From positions 1 through 64,000 of the forward strand of contig JADFDJ010000008.1 of the NCBI GenBank assembly GCA_018262895.1: DNA of 64,000 bases. Reading direction: 5' to 3'. Of the stretch, positions 16,914 to 25,641 are shown piece after piece (the first letter of the stretch is position 1; every line of letters starts with the position of its first letter). The notes below the pieces were generated by a model. That model was not told where the DNA came from. It did not search any database and saw only the letters and a list, made by a program, of their open reading frames with translations. This DNA is from Methanomassiliicoccus sp. (GTDB lineage: Archaea > Thermoplasmatota > Thermoplasmata > Methanomassiliicoccales > Methanomassiliicoccaceae). A program made the translations under genes and the position numbers.

Positions 16914-18056
16914 TCAGTCCAGCTTTTCCATGCGTTCCTTGAGCTTGTTCAGTACCGCGGGGCGGGTGGTGTACTCCATCTCCTCGGGACCGAGCACAGC
17001 AGGCATAAAGGGCCCGTGGCGCCTCATGTAGATGGAGGCCTTGACCGCACCCTTGCGGGCCTCATCCCAGCAGCTTCCGGAGAAGTAGTCCAGAGGAACA
17101 TGATATCCGGGCTTGGAGCCGGGATCTTCCAGACCCTGGAGCTTGCCGTTGCTTACATGCATGCCGATGGCGCATATGCGTGGGGGGCCGTCGAAGTAGA
17201 CAGGGTCGGAGTCGGCCACGGAGCAGGGGTACCATCCGCCGTAGTGGGAGCCGCGCATCCAACCGGACACCAGCATGGGGAACATGTATGGCTGGAGTAT
17301 CTCCCCGATCGCCGGTAGCCCGCTCTGCGCACGGCAGATGCAGACCGGATCGTCCTTGCCCACGTACTTGCCGGCAGAGATGTTGAGCTTCTCGGTGGAG
17401 ACCACGGCACCGATGCCGATGTCCGCTATCTTGGACCATATCTTCTTGATGGCATACCTGGTGGTATCGCCCAGAAGGGTGAGGATATCATAGGTCTCGT
17501 CGGGAGTGGACATGGTCACCTTCTTGGAGTCGCATACGTCCACGATGTCGAACCTGAACCCCTCGTGCGCCCGGGGATCGATGACCAGACCGGTGGTCGT
17601 GAAGGGGTCCATATAGGTCTTGCACAAGGGCAGGGAGTACGCGGAAGGCTCCGTCTTGTCCGCCATGAAGAACACGATGGGTTCGGAGCCGCGCTCCTTG
17701 AACTCCATCTCCGCGGCGCCCGGGCCTGCTCCCCGGACGTTGCCGGAGAAGGCGTCCGTCAGGAGGTCCTGACCGGCGGCATAGAGCTTCATCCTCTTGG
17801 CCTCCTTGGTCGCGTCCATGAACGCTTCCCAGCACAGGCCGTGGACGTCCCTGTTGTTCTCGCCGCGGGTGTGGGTGAGGATCAGGTTGATATCATCGCC
17901 GACGCGGGTGACGTAGAAATCGTCGATAGTGCCCGCCTTCAAGCCGTCAGCGAGCCTCTCCTCGCACTTCCTCATCATGAGCGGATGAGGTCTGGCGTGA
18001 CCGCCGACTGAACCCACGTCTGCCTTTATAACTGAAACAGTAACCCTGTCTGACAT
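16914..18056 (-). CDS. fbp: Fructose 1,6-bisphosphate aldolase/phosphatase
   Basis: Bifunctional archaeal gluconeogenic enzyme, 380 aa. It condenses triose phosphates and removes the 1-phosphate in one site. The N-terminal metal motif IKADVGSVGGHARPHP, the GQDLLTDAFSGNVRGAGPG loop and the DPFTTTG metal site are seen. The ATG at 18056 (MSDRVTVSV) begins the conserved domain and has GGGGAAAG upstream. A longer frame of 24 codons exists but would include the TATA box (CCTATTTATACG, 18097-18108), so it is rejected. Confidence 0.96.
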   Translation of the reverse strand: MSDRVTVSVIKADVGSVGGHARPHPLMMRKCEERLADGLKAGTIDDFYVTRVGDDINLILTHTRGENNRDVHGLCWEAFMDATKEAKRMKLYAAGQDLLTDAFSGNVRGAGPGAAEMEFKERGSEPIVFFMADKTEPSAYSLPLCKTYMDPFTTTGLVIDPRAHEGFRFDIVDVCDSKKVTMSTPDETYDILTLLGDTTRYAIKKIWSKIADIGIGAVVSTEKLNISAGKYVGKDDPVCICRAQSGLPAIGEILQPYMFPMLVSGWMRGSHYGGWYPCSVADSDPVYFDGPPRICAIGMHVSNGKLQGLEDPGSKPGYHVPLDYFSGSCWDEARKGAVKASIYMRRHGPFMPAVLGPEEMEYTTRPAVLNKLKERMEKLD

Positions 18057-18096
18057 GTACTTTCCCCTAACGTAATGACCCTGGAATAAAGCTTGG

Positions 18097-18108
18097 CGTA
18101 TAAATAGG
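18097..18108 (-). promoter_or_regulatory. TATA box of fbp-tpiA
   Basis: Minus-strand CTATTTATACG lies about 45 nt upstream of the fbp start codon, predicting a leader near 20 nt that includes the GGGGAAAG Shine-Dalgarno. The call rests on match and spacing only. Confidence 0.55.
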
Positions 18109-18173
18109 TTGATGGATTTCTCATCCATCAGTGAGTCGCGTTTGATGGGCCTTTCGTCAGATCATGAGCCCTG

Positions 18174-18401
18174 TTACGAGGAAATGGAGATCACGCTGAC
18201 GGGGCAGACATCCACAGCCTTCTGCACGCATTCCTTGAGATCGTCGGGCACATTGCCGTTGTCGGGAGACCCCTCCTGGTATTTGCTGGCGATCTCCGAG
18301 GTCCCGTCAGGTCCTTCCACGAAGACCTCGGGGCATTCATCACTATAGCATAGGCCGCACTGGGTACAGCCCTCCTGATCTATGACCACCTTGAAGCTCA
18401 T
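18174..18401 (-). CDS. Ferredoxin, single-cluster type
   Basis: 75-aa electron carrier. The cysteine pattern C-x2-C-x2-C-x4-CP (EGCTQCGLCYSDECP) and a later CPVSVI provide ligands for one [4Fe-4S] cluster plus extra cysteines. An insert of about 35 residues separates the two halves, as in 4Fe or degenerate 7Fe ferredoxins. The ATG at 18401 was chosen (MSFKVVIDQEGC) since the preceding 30 codons are unlike ferredoxin. It is divergent from aspS. The redox partner is unknown. Confidence 0.88.
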   Translation of the reverse strand: MSFKVVIDQEGCTQCGLCYSDECPEVFVEGPDGTSEIASKYQEGSPDNGNVPDDLKECVQKAVDVCPVSVISISS

Positions 18402-18508
18402 GGTAAATGATATTGTTCCTTCCAAACCATATTGTCTTCGGTCCTTCGCCCTTTCCTTTCGCTCCATCACTTTTATAGTGTCGGGTTCCATCCCGCCACG
18501 GTATCAAT

Positions 18509-19825
18509 ATGAGCGAGTCGATGCTACGTGGCTCCAGGACCCTTTCTCCCGCTGATGCGGAGAAGAACGTGATCATCAAAGGGTGGGCCCAGGAGATAAG
18601 GAACTTGGGCGGGATCTCCTTCCTGATAATCAGGGACCGTTACGGCCTCGTCCAGGTAACCGCCCCGAAGAAGAAGGTCTCCCCCGAGGTCATGAGCACA
18701 CTGACCTCCCTCTCCAGGGAATCGGTGGTCAAAGTGACCGGTGTCGCCAAGGCGGCTAACCAGGTGAAGGGCGGTGTTGAGGTGATCCCAGAGTCCATCG
18801 AGGTCCTGAGCCCCGCCGCCTCGCCCCTTCCCATGGGAGTTGTGGACAAGGTGAACGTGGAGGCCGATACTCGCTATGACCACCGCTTCATGGACCTTCG
18901 TAAGCCGGAAGCCAGGGCGGTCTTCGAGATCAAGTCCGTGGCCCACAACCTCATCGACCAGTTCCTTGTTGACGAGGGGTTCGTGGAGGTCTTCACGCCC
19001 AAGATCGTAGCATCAGGGGCGGAGGGGGGATCGACCCTGTTCCAACTGAAGTACTTTGACCGGCCTGCATATCTGGCTCAATCCCCTCAGCTCTATAAGC
19101 AGATGCTCATGTCCACCGGTCTGGACCGGGTGTTCGAGATCGGGCCGGCATTCCGGGCCGAGCCTTCCGACACCGTTCGCCATGTGTCCGAGTTCATCTC
19201 CTTCGATGGTGAGATGGCGTTCATCGACTCCATGAAGGACGTCCTGGACATCATCGAAAGATGCACTCAGGCGGTCATCAAGGGCCTGGAGTCCAGGGTC
19301 GGACCGCAGCTGGAGACGCTAAATACGACGATCAGTGTGCCCAAGGCCCCCTACCCCGTCATTGAGTACAAGGACGCCGTGGACATGGTCCAGGGTGCTG
19401 GGATGAAGCTCGAGCTGGGGGATGATCTGGGCACGGAGGGTGAGAAGAGCCTCGGCGAGATCATGAAGGAGAAGGGGCACGACATGTACTGGATAGTGGA
19501 GTACCCCGAGGAGGCGAAGCCTTTCTACATCATGGAGAAGGACGGCACTCCGTACTCGTACTCCTTCGATCTGGACTACATGGGTCAGGAGATCTCCTCC
19601 GGCGGGCAGAGGGAGCATCGATACGACCGCCTGGTGGAGAGGATGAGGAAGAAGGGATTGGACCCGGAATCGTTCCGCTTCTACCTCGATGCCTTCCAGT
19701 ACGGTATGCCTCCTCATGGCGGCTGGGGGCTGGGGGTGGAGAGGATGCTGCAGAAGATGCTGAACCTTTCCAATATCAGGGAGACGATACTCTTCCCGCG
19801 GGACCGGATCAGGTTGGTCCCCTAA
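18509..19825 (+). CDS. aspS: Aspartyl-tRNA synthetase (archaeal type)
   Basis: Class IIb synthetase of 438 aa charging tRNA-Asp. The N-terminal OB fold (about 1-110) has the anticodon-binding segment. Motif 2 (FRAEPSDTVRHVSEF) and motif 3 (GWGLGVERMLQKML) are complete, and the flipping-loop GAEGGSTLF is present. Archaeal enzymes of this size are often non-discriminating and also charge tRNA-Asn for GatCAB. No AsnRS or Gat genes are in the window, so this cannot be decided here. Confidence 0.95.
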   Translation: MSESMLRGSRTLSPADAEKNVIIKGWAQEIRNLGGISFLIIRDRYGLVQVTAPKKKVSPEVMSTLTSLSRESVVKVTGVAKAANQVKGGVEVIPESIEVLSPAASPLPMGVVDKVNVEADTRYDHRFMDLRKPEARAVFEIKSVAHNLIDQFLVDEGFVEVFTPKIVASGAEGGSTLFQLKYFDRPAYLAQSPQLYKQMLMSTGLDRVFEIGPAFRAEPSDTVRHVSEFISFDGEMAFIDSMKDVLDIIERCTQAVIKGLESRVGPQLETLNTTISVPKAPYPVIEYKDAVDMVQGAGMKLELGDDLGTEGEKSLGEIMKEKGHDMYWIVEYPEEAKPFYIMEKDGTPYSYSFDLDYMGQEISSGGQREHRYDRLVERMRKKGLDPESFRFYLDAFQYGMPPHGGWGLGVERMLQKMLNLSNIRETILFPRDRIRLVP

Positions 19826-19994
19826 GATCATCATCAAACCATTTCCCCGTCCTCTTCCTTCATTTATTCTTGTCAATACTAGCTGATGGTCCATCGACCG
19901 GGAAGCGTGCCACGCTCTGGTAAGGAGGCTGGAGCACGACAGGGCCCGGGAAAGGTACCTAGCTCATCGTCTCAGATTGGTTCCAGGGAACCGT

Positions 19995-20453
19995 AATGAA
20001 GATACCTGGTTCGATATTTGAGGAGCATGCCCGCCTGCATACGGTATTGGATAGGGCGACCCAAGAAGATGGCGCCCTGGGGAGTGCGGCGATGGAGGTC
20101 ATGTAAGTGCTGCTTCCACACTTCGAGAAGGAACAGGGCTTCGCTCTCCCGCCGTTGGGGATGCTGCCCCTGATAGGAGGGTGGTTCGAGGAGGATGCCC
20201 AAGAGGTCATCTTCCTGACCGACAGGCTCGCCGAGGATCTGCCCCGAATACGGCGGGGCACGCTGAGATCGTGAACGACCTCGAGGTCCTTTCCCTGAGG
20301 GCGGCTGAAGCTGGCAAGATGGAATATGTGGCCTTCGCCCTGGATCTGAGGCATCACGCCAGAATGAAGGAGGATATCCTTTATCCCGCCTCACTTCTGG
20401 TGAGGGCTTACTTACGTTTAAGGCTAAAGCAAGAGGGTTCGACTAGTCCCTAG
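19995..20453 (+). pseudogene. Decayed hemerythrin-like (HHE) protein gene
   Basis: Read from ATG 19995, the frame gives an HHE-like N-terminus (FEEHARLHTVLD). An in-frame TAA follows at 20103-20105. It then continues in the same frame as LLPHFEKEQGFALPP and so on, with a metal-ligand pattern typical of hemerythrin-like proteins. Near 20250-20270 the frame shifts, and the rest (HAEIVNDLEVL, then LRHHARMKEDILYPASL) lies in the frame ending at 20453. Two lesions in an otherwise recognisable domain indicate a dead gene. Its end overlaps the RusA-like gene by 11 nt. Confidence 0.75.
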
Positions 20454-20973
20454 GATCCTCGCAAGGTTCCTCCACCTGGGGTGGATGGAAGCGCTTCCGT
20501 TCCTTCTTCTTACGCTCTAATTGGTTCACATAACGCTCTACTATGACATAGGCCCCAGCCCTGCGCTCGTCCCCATACTCCTTGCTCATGGACATGGAGA
20601 TCACCTGACAGTCGTCCACGAACAGGATCCCGGTTAACGCATCGTTTATGGCCCGTACGAGCTTATCGATGTCCGGTTTCACGGTGGGGTTGATCCTCTT
20701 ATGCTCCGGTACCGATGGAGGACGGGATAGGACGAACTCCACCTTCACTCCATAGGCGGATGTGCAGTCGCACGCCCACGTTTTTCCCTCCAGCGCCCGC
20801 TGGGCCTCAGTGGCGATTCGGTTCCTCCAGGCCAGGAGCCCTTTCTTGTTCTGATGTGTGGTCACCGTCCGGTCGAGGCTTTTAATATAGTATGCTCTGG
20901 TGCTCCCTTCAGGGGTAGGCTCCCCCAGTACAGTGAACGAGATGGATTCAACAAGACAGTCCGATAACCTCAT
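20443..20973 (-). CDS. RusA-like Holliday junction resolvase family protein
   Basis: 176-aa protein with the RusA endonuclease pattern: an N-terminal strand ending GEPTPEGSTRAY, then KPDIDKLVRAINDALTG and DDCQV. Acidic metal ligands Asp101, Asp103 and Asp120/121 are all kept. RusA resolves four-way junctions and in prokaryotes is mostly carried by viruses and mobile elements. The C-terminus is very basic then acidic (ERKKKERKRF). It stands alone beside a pseudogene with no other phage genes, so it is probably a remnant of a transferred element. It ends in TAG. Confidence 0.8.
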   Translation of the reverse strand: MRLSDCLVESISFTVLGEPTPEGSTRAYYIKSLDRTVTTHQNKKGLLAWRNRIATEAQRALEGKTWACDCTSAYGVKVEFVLSRPPSVPEHKRINPTVKPDIDKLVRAINDALTGILFVDDCQVISMSMSKEYGDERRAGAYVIVERYVNQLERKKKERKRFHPPQVEEPCEDPRD

Positions 20974-21126
20974 GATCTCACCACTTTGCGCTCCCCCATC
21001 ATCGTGGGCAAACAGGGCATCAGGGCCCAGCGGAGTCCGAAACGCTGACCTTTAAAGGGTCCAGATATGCATATAACTGTCCCTATTAAGGTTAAGCCCC
21101 CAAATTAACTCAGGGCTGGCAAAGGA

Positions 21127-21137
21127 ATTATAAAAAC
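21127..21137 (+). promoter_or_regulatory. TATA box of the GT-C gene
   Basis: ATTATAAAAAC lies about 45 nt before the start at 21177 in the 203-bp gap after the RusA-like gene. Predicted transcription starts near 21158. Confidence 0.5.
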
Positions 21138-21176
21138 CGAGGAGATATGGGCCACTGGTCATAGACCTCGAATGGG

Positions 21177-22397
21177 ATGAGTGGACCGATCATGGCAGAG
21201 GGCGGGGGAGGGAAGTTCATCGAGCGTGTTCGGTCCATGAGCCATAGCCAACACATCTTGGCCATACTCTTGGTCGGTCTGGTCGTTTATGGCTCGTTCA
21301 TCGTAGCCGACGGGTTGATCGTCAGGCAGTGGTTGGACTCGTCCTTCGGAACGACGCCGGACCTGGCGATCTACCAGGAACGGACCAGTCTCATACTCAA
21401 CGGCGGTCTCATCTACCGTGATCTGGACATCGAAGCTCCCCCGCTCATCAACTATTTCCTCTTGCCCCCCCAGATCGTCGGGGGAGAGTGGTGGGCCTAT
21501 GAGATATACTTCTCACTCTTTCCCATCCTTACCTCCATATGCATATACCTGGTCATGCGCCGGTGGGACGATCACCGTGCCTTCCTCGCCGCCCTTCTAT
21601 TTGTCATCTGCCCGTTCGCGGTGCAGGATGCCACATGGGGTATCCAGGACGAGCCCATGGTGGCATTCTTCTACCTCCTTACGGCCATATTGCTCCTGGG
21701 AGGATATGCCCGATCCTCGGCCATAGCCGCTGCGGTGGGCTTCTGGACCAAGTTCCTGCCCATCATCATTTATCCCATAACCTTCCTGAGCCTGAAAGGA
21801 ACGAGGGAAAGGCTGCTCAGCATAGGTCTGGTGGTCCTGGTCTCATGTCTCGTGTCCTTGCCCTTCCTGATACTGACACCTGAGGAGTTCCTAAGGTTCC
21901 CATCGTACTATCTTCTGGGAAGGAGCGGCCAGGGGAGCGCGGGGATGTCGATAATCAACCTCATCGGGGTGGGAGGATGGCACCTTCCGGGAGAGCTCGG
22001 CGCTGGCCTTACGGTGGCGGCCTTGCTTCTCTCCTATTATTTATTCAAGAAGTGGAAGCTGGACGTTTGGAGGGGGGCCATGCTGACCACGGTGATGTTC
22101 ATCTCCATCTATCCCATGATCAGGCTGGGTTACTTCATACTCCCCTTCGCGTTTTTCTCGGTGTGGGTCGTTCAGTACAAGGACATTGCCCTCAGGCTGA
22201 TACCGATGTACATAACCCTGCTATTTGGACAGGGCTTTGAGCGGGCCAGCCCCGGTTTCGATCAACCCTACTCCTGGCTGCTGGGGCTGATACTGGTGAC
22301 CGCGGGGATATTGATAATGCTCGACATCACACGCCTGTGCCTCAAAAGGCCTTGCCTCCTGGATGAGACGAAGCGAGAGGGGCTCCCATCAGCCTAG
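21177..22397 (+). CDS. GT-C fold membrane glycosyltransferase
   Basis: Polytopic membrane protein of 406 aa with about ten predicted helices. The first helix (27-48) is followed by an extracellular loop with TPDLAIYQ and YRDLDIEAPP. This acidic arrangement is typical of GT-C enzymes using lipid-linked sugars (GT87/DUF2029-like). Such enzymes build glycolipids or protein glycans outside the membrane. The donor and acceptor are unknown. An internal ATG at 21192 is an alternative start. The stop is TAG. Confidence 0.75.
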   Translation: MSGPIMAEGGGGKFIERVRSMSHSQHILAILLVGLVVYGSFIVADGLIVRQWLDSSFGTTPDLAIYQERTSLILNGGLIYRDLDIEAPPLINYFLLPPQIVGGEWWAYEIYFSLFPILTSICIYLVMRRWDDHRAFLAALLFVICPFAVQDATWGIQDEPMVAFFYLLTAILLLGGYARSSAIAAAVGFWTKFLPIIIYPITFLSLKGTRERLLSIGLVVLVSCLVSLPFLILTPEEFLRFPSYYLLGRSGQGSAGMSIINLIGVGGWHLPGELGAGLTVAALLLSYYLFKKWKLDVWRGAMLTTVMFISIYPMIRLGYFILPFAFFSVWVVQYKDIALRLIPMYITLLFGQGFERASPGFDQPYSWLLGLILVTAGILIMLDITRLCLKRPCLLDETKREGLPSA

Positions 22398-22567
22398 AAG
22401 GTCTCATCATGTCCGAGGGGATCCGCTGACCCTCTTCTCGTCACCGGGAGTCCCTCCCACGAAGAGGAGAACATTGGACGTATTTCACGATGGTGGAGCA
22501 CTTAGAGTTTCGTCATGAGGACGAGGCGTTCGTGAGTCGATGCTCTCTTGACAAAAAATTGAGAATC

Positions 22568-22577
22568 CATATATATC
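22568..22577 (+). promoter_or_regulatory. TATA box of LysE-family gene
   Basis: CATATATATC lies about 26 nt upstream of the ATG at 22599, so transcription would start at that codon and the message would be leaderless. Confidence 0.55.
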
Positions 22578-22598
22578 ACGTGGAACATGGGCCGGTCG

Positions 22599-23228
22599 AT
22601 GGACCAAACGGGTGATCCGCTCTTCTTCCTGGCCATGGTGGCCTTCATCTCCTTGTCCGGGGCCCTTATGCCAGGCCCGGTGTTCGCCACAGCGGTGGCC
22701 AAGGGGTACGAGGACAGGAACGCGGGCCTGAAGATCGCCGCGGGGCATGCGGTGATCGAGGTCCCCCTCATAATCGCCATCTTCCTAGGTTTCGAGGCTG
22801 TCCTCAAGGATGAGAACGTGTTCGCCCTGATCGGCATAGTGGGGGGCGTGTTCCTCCTCTACATGGGGATCAGCATGTTCCGCACCAAGCTGGATGGGGA
22901 CAAGGTCCAGGGGTCGAGGCTCAGACCGTTCACCGCCGGCCTCGTGCTCACGGCCGTCAATCCCTACTTCCTGGTATGGTGGGCCACCGTGGGAGCGTCC
23001 TTGATCGGAGTGGCCGCAGGCTACGGCCTACTGATGCTGCCGATCTTCGCGGCGGTGCACCTATCGTGCGACCTGGGATGGCTGCAGTTCGTGTCCTTTT
23101 CGGTGAACCGGTCACGATCCTTCATCACCGGCAAGAGGTACAAGCTGCTCTTCGCAGCCTGTGGGGCCATACTGGTGACGTTCGCTCTCTACTTTATGCT
23201 CAGCTCCCTGAACCTGATGCTCTCGTGA
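22599..23228 (+). CDS. LysE-family amino-acid exporter
   Basis: Six-helix exporter of about 209 aa in the LysE/RhtB family, which moves amino acids or related metabolites out of the cell. The family signature is seen at the N-terminus (GALMPGPVFATAVAKGY, with NPY later in LTAVNPYFLVWW). I chose ATG 22599 because the TATA box position predicts a leaderless start there; the ATG at 22587 is the alternative. A second LysE-type gene lies at 32349-32984, but the two are not close neighbours in sequence. Confidence 0.85.
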   Translation: MDQTGDPLFFLAMVAFISLSGALMPGPVFATAVAKGYEDRNAGLKIAAGHAVIEVPLIIAIFLGFEAVLKDENVFALIGIVGGVFLLYMGISMFRTKLDGDKVQGSRLRPFTAGLVLTAVNPYFLVWWATVGASLIGVAAGYGLLMLPIFAAVHLSCDLGWLQFVSFSVNRSRSFITGKRYKLLFAACGAILVTFALYFMLSSLNLMLS

Positions 23229-23288
23229 AGGGCCTATCGTCAAGCTGTGGCCCCGTGGCCTCTCCTGAAAAGAACAACTGGCCGTGTG

Positions 23289-24194
23289 TCAATCCCCGCG
23301 CCCGATGTCCAGCATGCGCTGGAGCGGCCTCTTGGCACGCTCCATGAGGGCTGGGTCAAGAGTGACCTCCGGGGTCATGGTCTCTAGGGCCGCTATGATG
23401 TTGTCCAGGGTGATGAGCTTCATGGTCGGGCAGACCGCACCCGTCACCGTGTAGAACGTCCTGTCGGGGAACTCCTTCTTGAGCCGATGTACCATGTCCT
23501 GCTCGGTGCCGATGATGAACTCGGTCTTGGGAGAATCCCTGATGTAGTTCAGCATCCCCTCGGTAGAGCGTGCAGCTTCGGCCATGTCGATGACCTCGGG
23601 ACGGCACTCGGGATGTACCAGGATAACCGCGCCGGGATGCTCCTCCTTGAGCTTGCTGAGCTTCTCCACGGTGATCGCATCATGGGTGGGACAGTAACCC
23701 GGCCAGGGTATGATGTCCTTCTCGGTGGACCTCTGCACGAAAGATGCGAGGTTCTCGTCGGGGATGAAGATTATGAGATCGGAATCCAGGGCGTTCACGA
23801 CCTTTACCGCATTGGAGGAGGTGCAGCATACGTCGGACTCGGCCTTGCACTCCGCTGAGGTATTGACGTAGGCGACGACCTCTGCCCGGGGAAAGTCCCT
23901 CTTCAGCAGACGCAAAGCCTTGGGGTCGCACATAGCGGCCATGGGGCACCTGGCCTTCTCCTCGGGGTGTAGCACCACCTTAGTGGGGTTCAGGACCTTG
24001 GCGCTCTCGGCCATGAAGTCGACCCCACAGAAAACGATGACATCCGCAGTGGTCCTGGCCGCTTCCATGGCGAGGCCCAGCGAATCGCCTACAAAATCGG
24101 CGATATCCTGAATGTCGGGGATCTGATAGTTGTGCGCGAGGATGACGGCGTTGCGTTCCCTCTTCAGTTCCATTATTCGGTCCTGAGGCCGCAT
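23289..24194 (-). CDS. nadA: Quinolinate synthase A
   Basis: [4Fe-4S] enzyme of 301 aa that condenses iminoaspartate with dihydroxyacetone phosphate to quinolinate in NAD synthesis. The three-fold repeat of the NadA fold is intact: LAHNYQIPDIQDIADFVGDS at the start, VFCGVDFMAESAK, and TGAVCPTMK near the end. Cluster cysteines occur in VFCGV, DVCCTSS and AVCPTM. ATG 24194 (MRPQDRIMEL) fits the usual length and is placed 26 nt after the TATA box. The 23-codon upstream extension would cover the promoter. nadB and nadC are not in the window. Confidence 0.95.
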   Translation of the reverse strand: MRPQDRIMELKRERNAVILAHNYQIPDIQDIADFVGDSLGLAMEAARTTADVIVFCGVDFMAESAKVLNPTKVVLHPEEKARCPMAAMCDPKALRLLKRDFPRAEVVAYVNTSAECKAESDVCCTSSNAVKVVNALDSDLIIFIPDENLASFVQRSTEKDIIPWPGYCPTHDAITVEKLSKLKEEHPGAVILVHPECRPEVIDMAEAARSTEGMLNYIRDSPKTEFIIGTEQDMVHRLKKEFPDRTFYTVTGAVCPTMKLITLDNIIAALETMTPEVTLDPALMERAKRPLQRMLDIGRGD

Positions 24195-24534
24195 TAGACT
24201 CGTGATATTGGGTTTTGTATAAATAACTAAGCCCTTGAACGCGTTAGCTGGCCATGTATTCAATGGACTGAGAACGGTCCGGGCGACAGCGGCCTGCGTG
24301 TAGATCTTTTTACCAGAACGTAAGCTGATGTGGAGGTCTCTCTCAAGGAGCTGTGGTCAATAAAGGAGCGGTCGGATAAGGTTCCTGAATAATCGGAATG
24401 GAGCAGAACCAGGCTACGTGCAAGGTCAGACTTGGCGAGATTAACGAGATTGTACGCATAACGCGTCCTGCCTCTTCCTTCAAAGCCCTTATTATAGCGG
24501 AGAGGTAATACAATGTAAAGAGAGAGAGATCGGA
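24195..24534. other. Intergenic region with divergent promoters
   Basis: 340 bp with no gene I can support. It holds the nadA TATA box (GTTATTTATAC on the minus strand, 24217-24226), giving a leaderless nadA message. It also holds a TTATTATAG box (24489-24497) for the gene at 24535. The central 200 bp shows no repeat, tRNA or strong hairpin that I can see. Confidence 0.6.
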
Positions 24535-24927
24535 ATGACTACCTCAAGAGAGGAGCGGGCGGCAAAATACTTCCGCTGCAATGACCGGGAGAGAGCGGCC
24601 TTCGAGGCCGGCATCAAGCTGGCCGCAGTGTACCATCAGTTTATAGGGACGCCGGTGACCGCGGCGAGCGTTGAGAGCCTGGAGCGCGCGATAGAGGAAG
24701 GGATCAAGGTGCAGCCCTTCGTAGAATCGGTGGAAGTGCATATTCGTAGGGACCGTCTACGAATGAAGAGGAACGAATACGATTACCAATCACTGACCGG
24801 GGAGATGTTGGACGTCATAGTCAGGATACATATAGGTTCGGTGCGGGCCGTAGGGGAGATGCGATATCTTGAGGACATCCACTATCCTCTGATGTACATA
24901 ACCTCCATAGAGGAGCCTGATCATTAG
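24535..24927 (+). CDS. mptD: Archaeal dihydroneopterin aldolase (MptD family)
   Basis: 130-aa protein matching the archaeal MptD family. MptD cleaves 7,8-dihydroneopterin to 6-hydroxymethyl-dihydropterin in methanopterin or folate synthesis. The characteristic start (NDRERAAFEAGIKLAAVYHQFIGTPV, given in parts) and the SLERAIEEGIKVQPFV stretch are seen. Glu25, Gln60 and Tyr111 occupy positions where catalytic residues are expected. It is in its own unit, with a short leader and TATA box. It ends in TAG. Family assignment is from memory of the M. jannaschii protein. Confidence 0.8.
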   Translation: MTTSREERAAKYFRCNDRERAAFEAGIKLAAVYHQFIGTPVTAASVESLERAIEEGIKVQPFVESVEVHIRRDRLRMKRNEYDYQSLTGEMLDVIVRIHIGSVRAVGEMRYLEDIHYPLMYITSIEEPDH

Positions 24928-25095
24928 CGATGACGGTGGTCACTAGCTTGTCCAGGATCGGGGCCTGTGCCGTAATCCCAGCAATTATTCCGCTGGCCAA
25001 ACGATTCGAAAACCATATTAAGAAAGGAGCCCCATATGGGCCGGCATCGTTCAGACCGGTTGGGGGAACTGGTCCTAGACTTATTCGGTGACACA

Positions 25096-25641
25096 ATGAA
25101 CACCACGATAAAGATCGGCATCACCGGTCTGCCTGGAGCAGGTAAGACCCATGCTTTACTAAAGGTGATAGAGATGTTGGAGGCCGAAGGTGTGAAGGTT
25201 GGGGGCATGGTCACCGAGCCCATCACCGAGAGCGGTAAAAGGACCGGCTTCGCCATCATCGATTGGTCCAGCAAGGAGAAGGGGGTGTTCGCGCACGTGG
25301 ACATCCAGTCCAAGTTCATGGTCGGCAAGTTCGGCGTGGACCTGGAGGCCCTGGAACGTGTGGGCGTCAAGGCGCTGATAAAGGCCTGCGAGGACGCTGA
25401 CGTCATCGTTATAGACGAGGTAGGAAGGATGGAGGTAGAGTCCCAGACCTTCATCGAAACGGTAAAGCATGCGTTGGACGTGGAAAAACCCCTTTTGTTG
25501 ACCTTGCACAAGAAATCCCGCAATCCTCTTTTGCAGGACATAAGGCGTCGGGATGATGTCCGCATCCTCGAGGTGACGCCCATTAACAGGAACCTGCTCC
25601 CATACAAGATCATGAAGCTTATGAAAGGCGAACTTCTGTGA
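25096..25641 (+). CDS. THEP1-type nucleoside triphosphatase
   Basis: 181-aa P-loop NTPase of the archaeal THEP1/NTPase_1 family, related to human cancer-related NTPase. Walker A GLPGAGKT is at 11-18, and VIVIDEVGRME forms Walker B with the family's E-x-GRME end. The LTLHKKSRNPLLQ stretch near residue 137 is also typical. The physiological substrate is unsettled. The ATG at 25096 was preferred over a 20-codon longer frame because the P-loop then starts at the usual position. Its stop overlaps the GTG of trm1. Confidence 0.9.
   Translation: MNTTIKIGITGLPGAGKTHALLKVIEMLEAEGVKVGGMVTEPITESGKRTGFAIIDWSSKEKGVFAHVDIQSKFMVGKFGVDLEALERVGVKALIKACEDADVIVIDEVGRMEVESQTFIETVKHALDVEKPLLLTLHKKSRNPLLQDIRRRDDVRILEVTPINRNLLPYKIMKLMKGELL

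Noticed and set aside
19995-20453. Recoding of the in-frame stop in the hemerythrin-like gene
   Set aside because: The codon is TAA, not TAG, so pyrrolysine insertion does not apply, and there is an additional frameshift.
24264-24488. A small RNA between nadA and mptD
   Set aside because: No convincing stem, box C/D pair or terminator could be found by eye.
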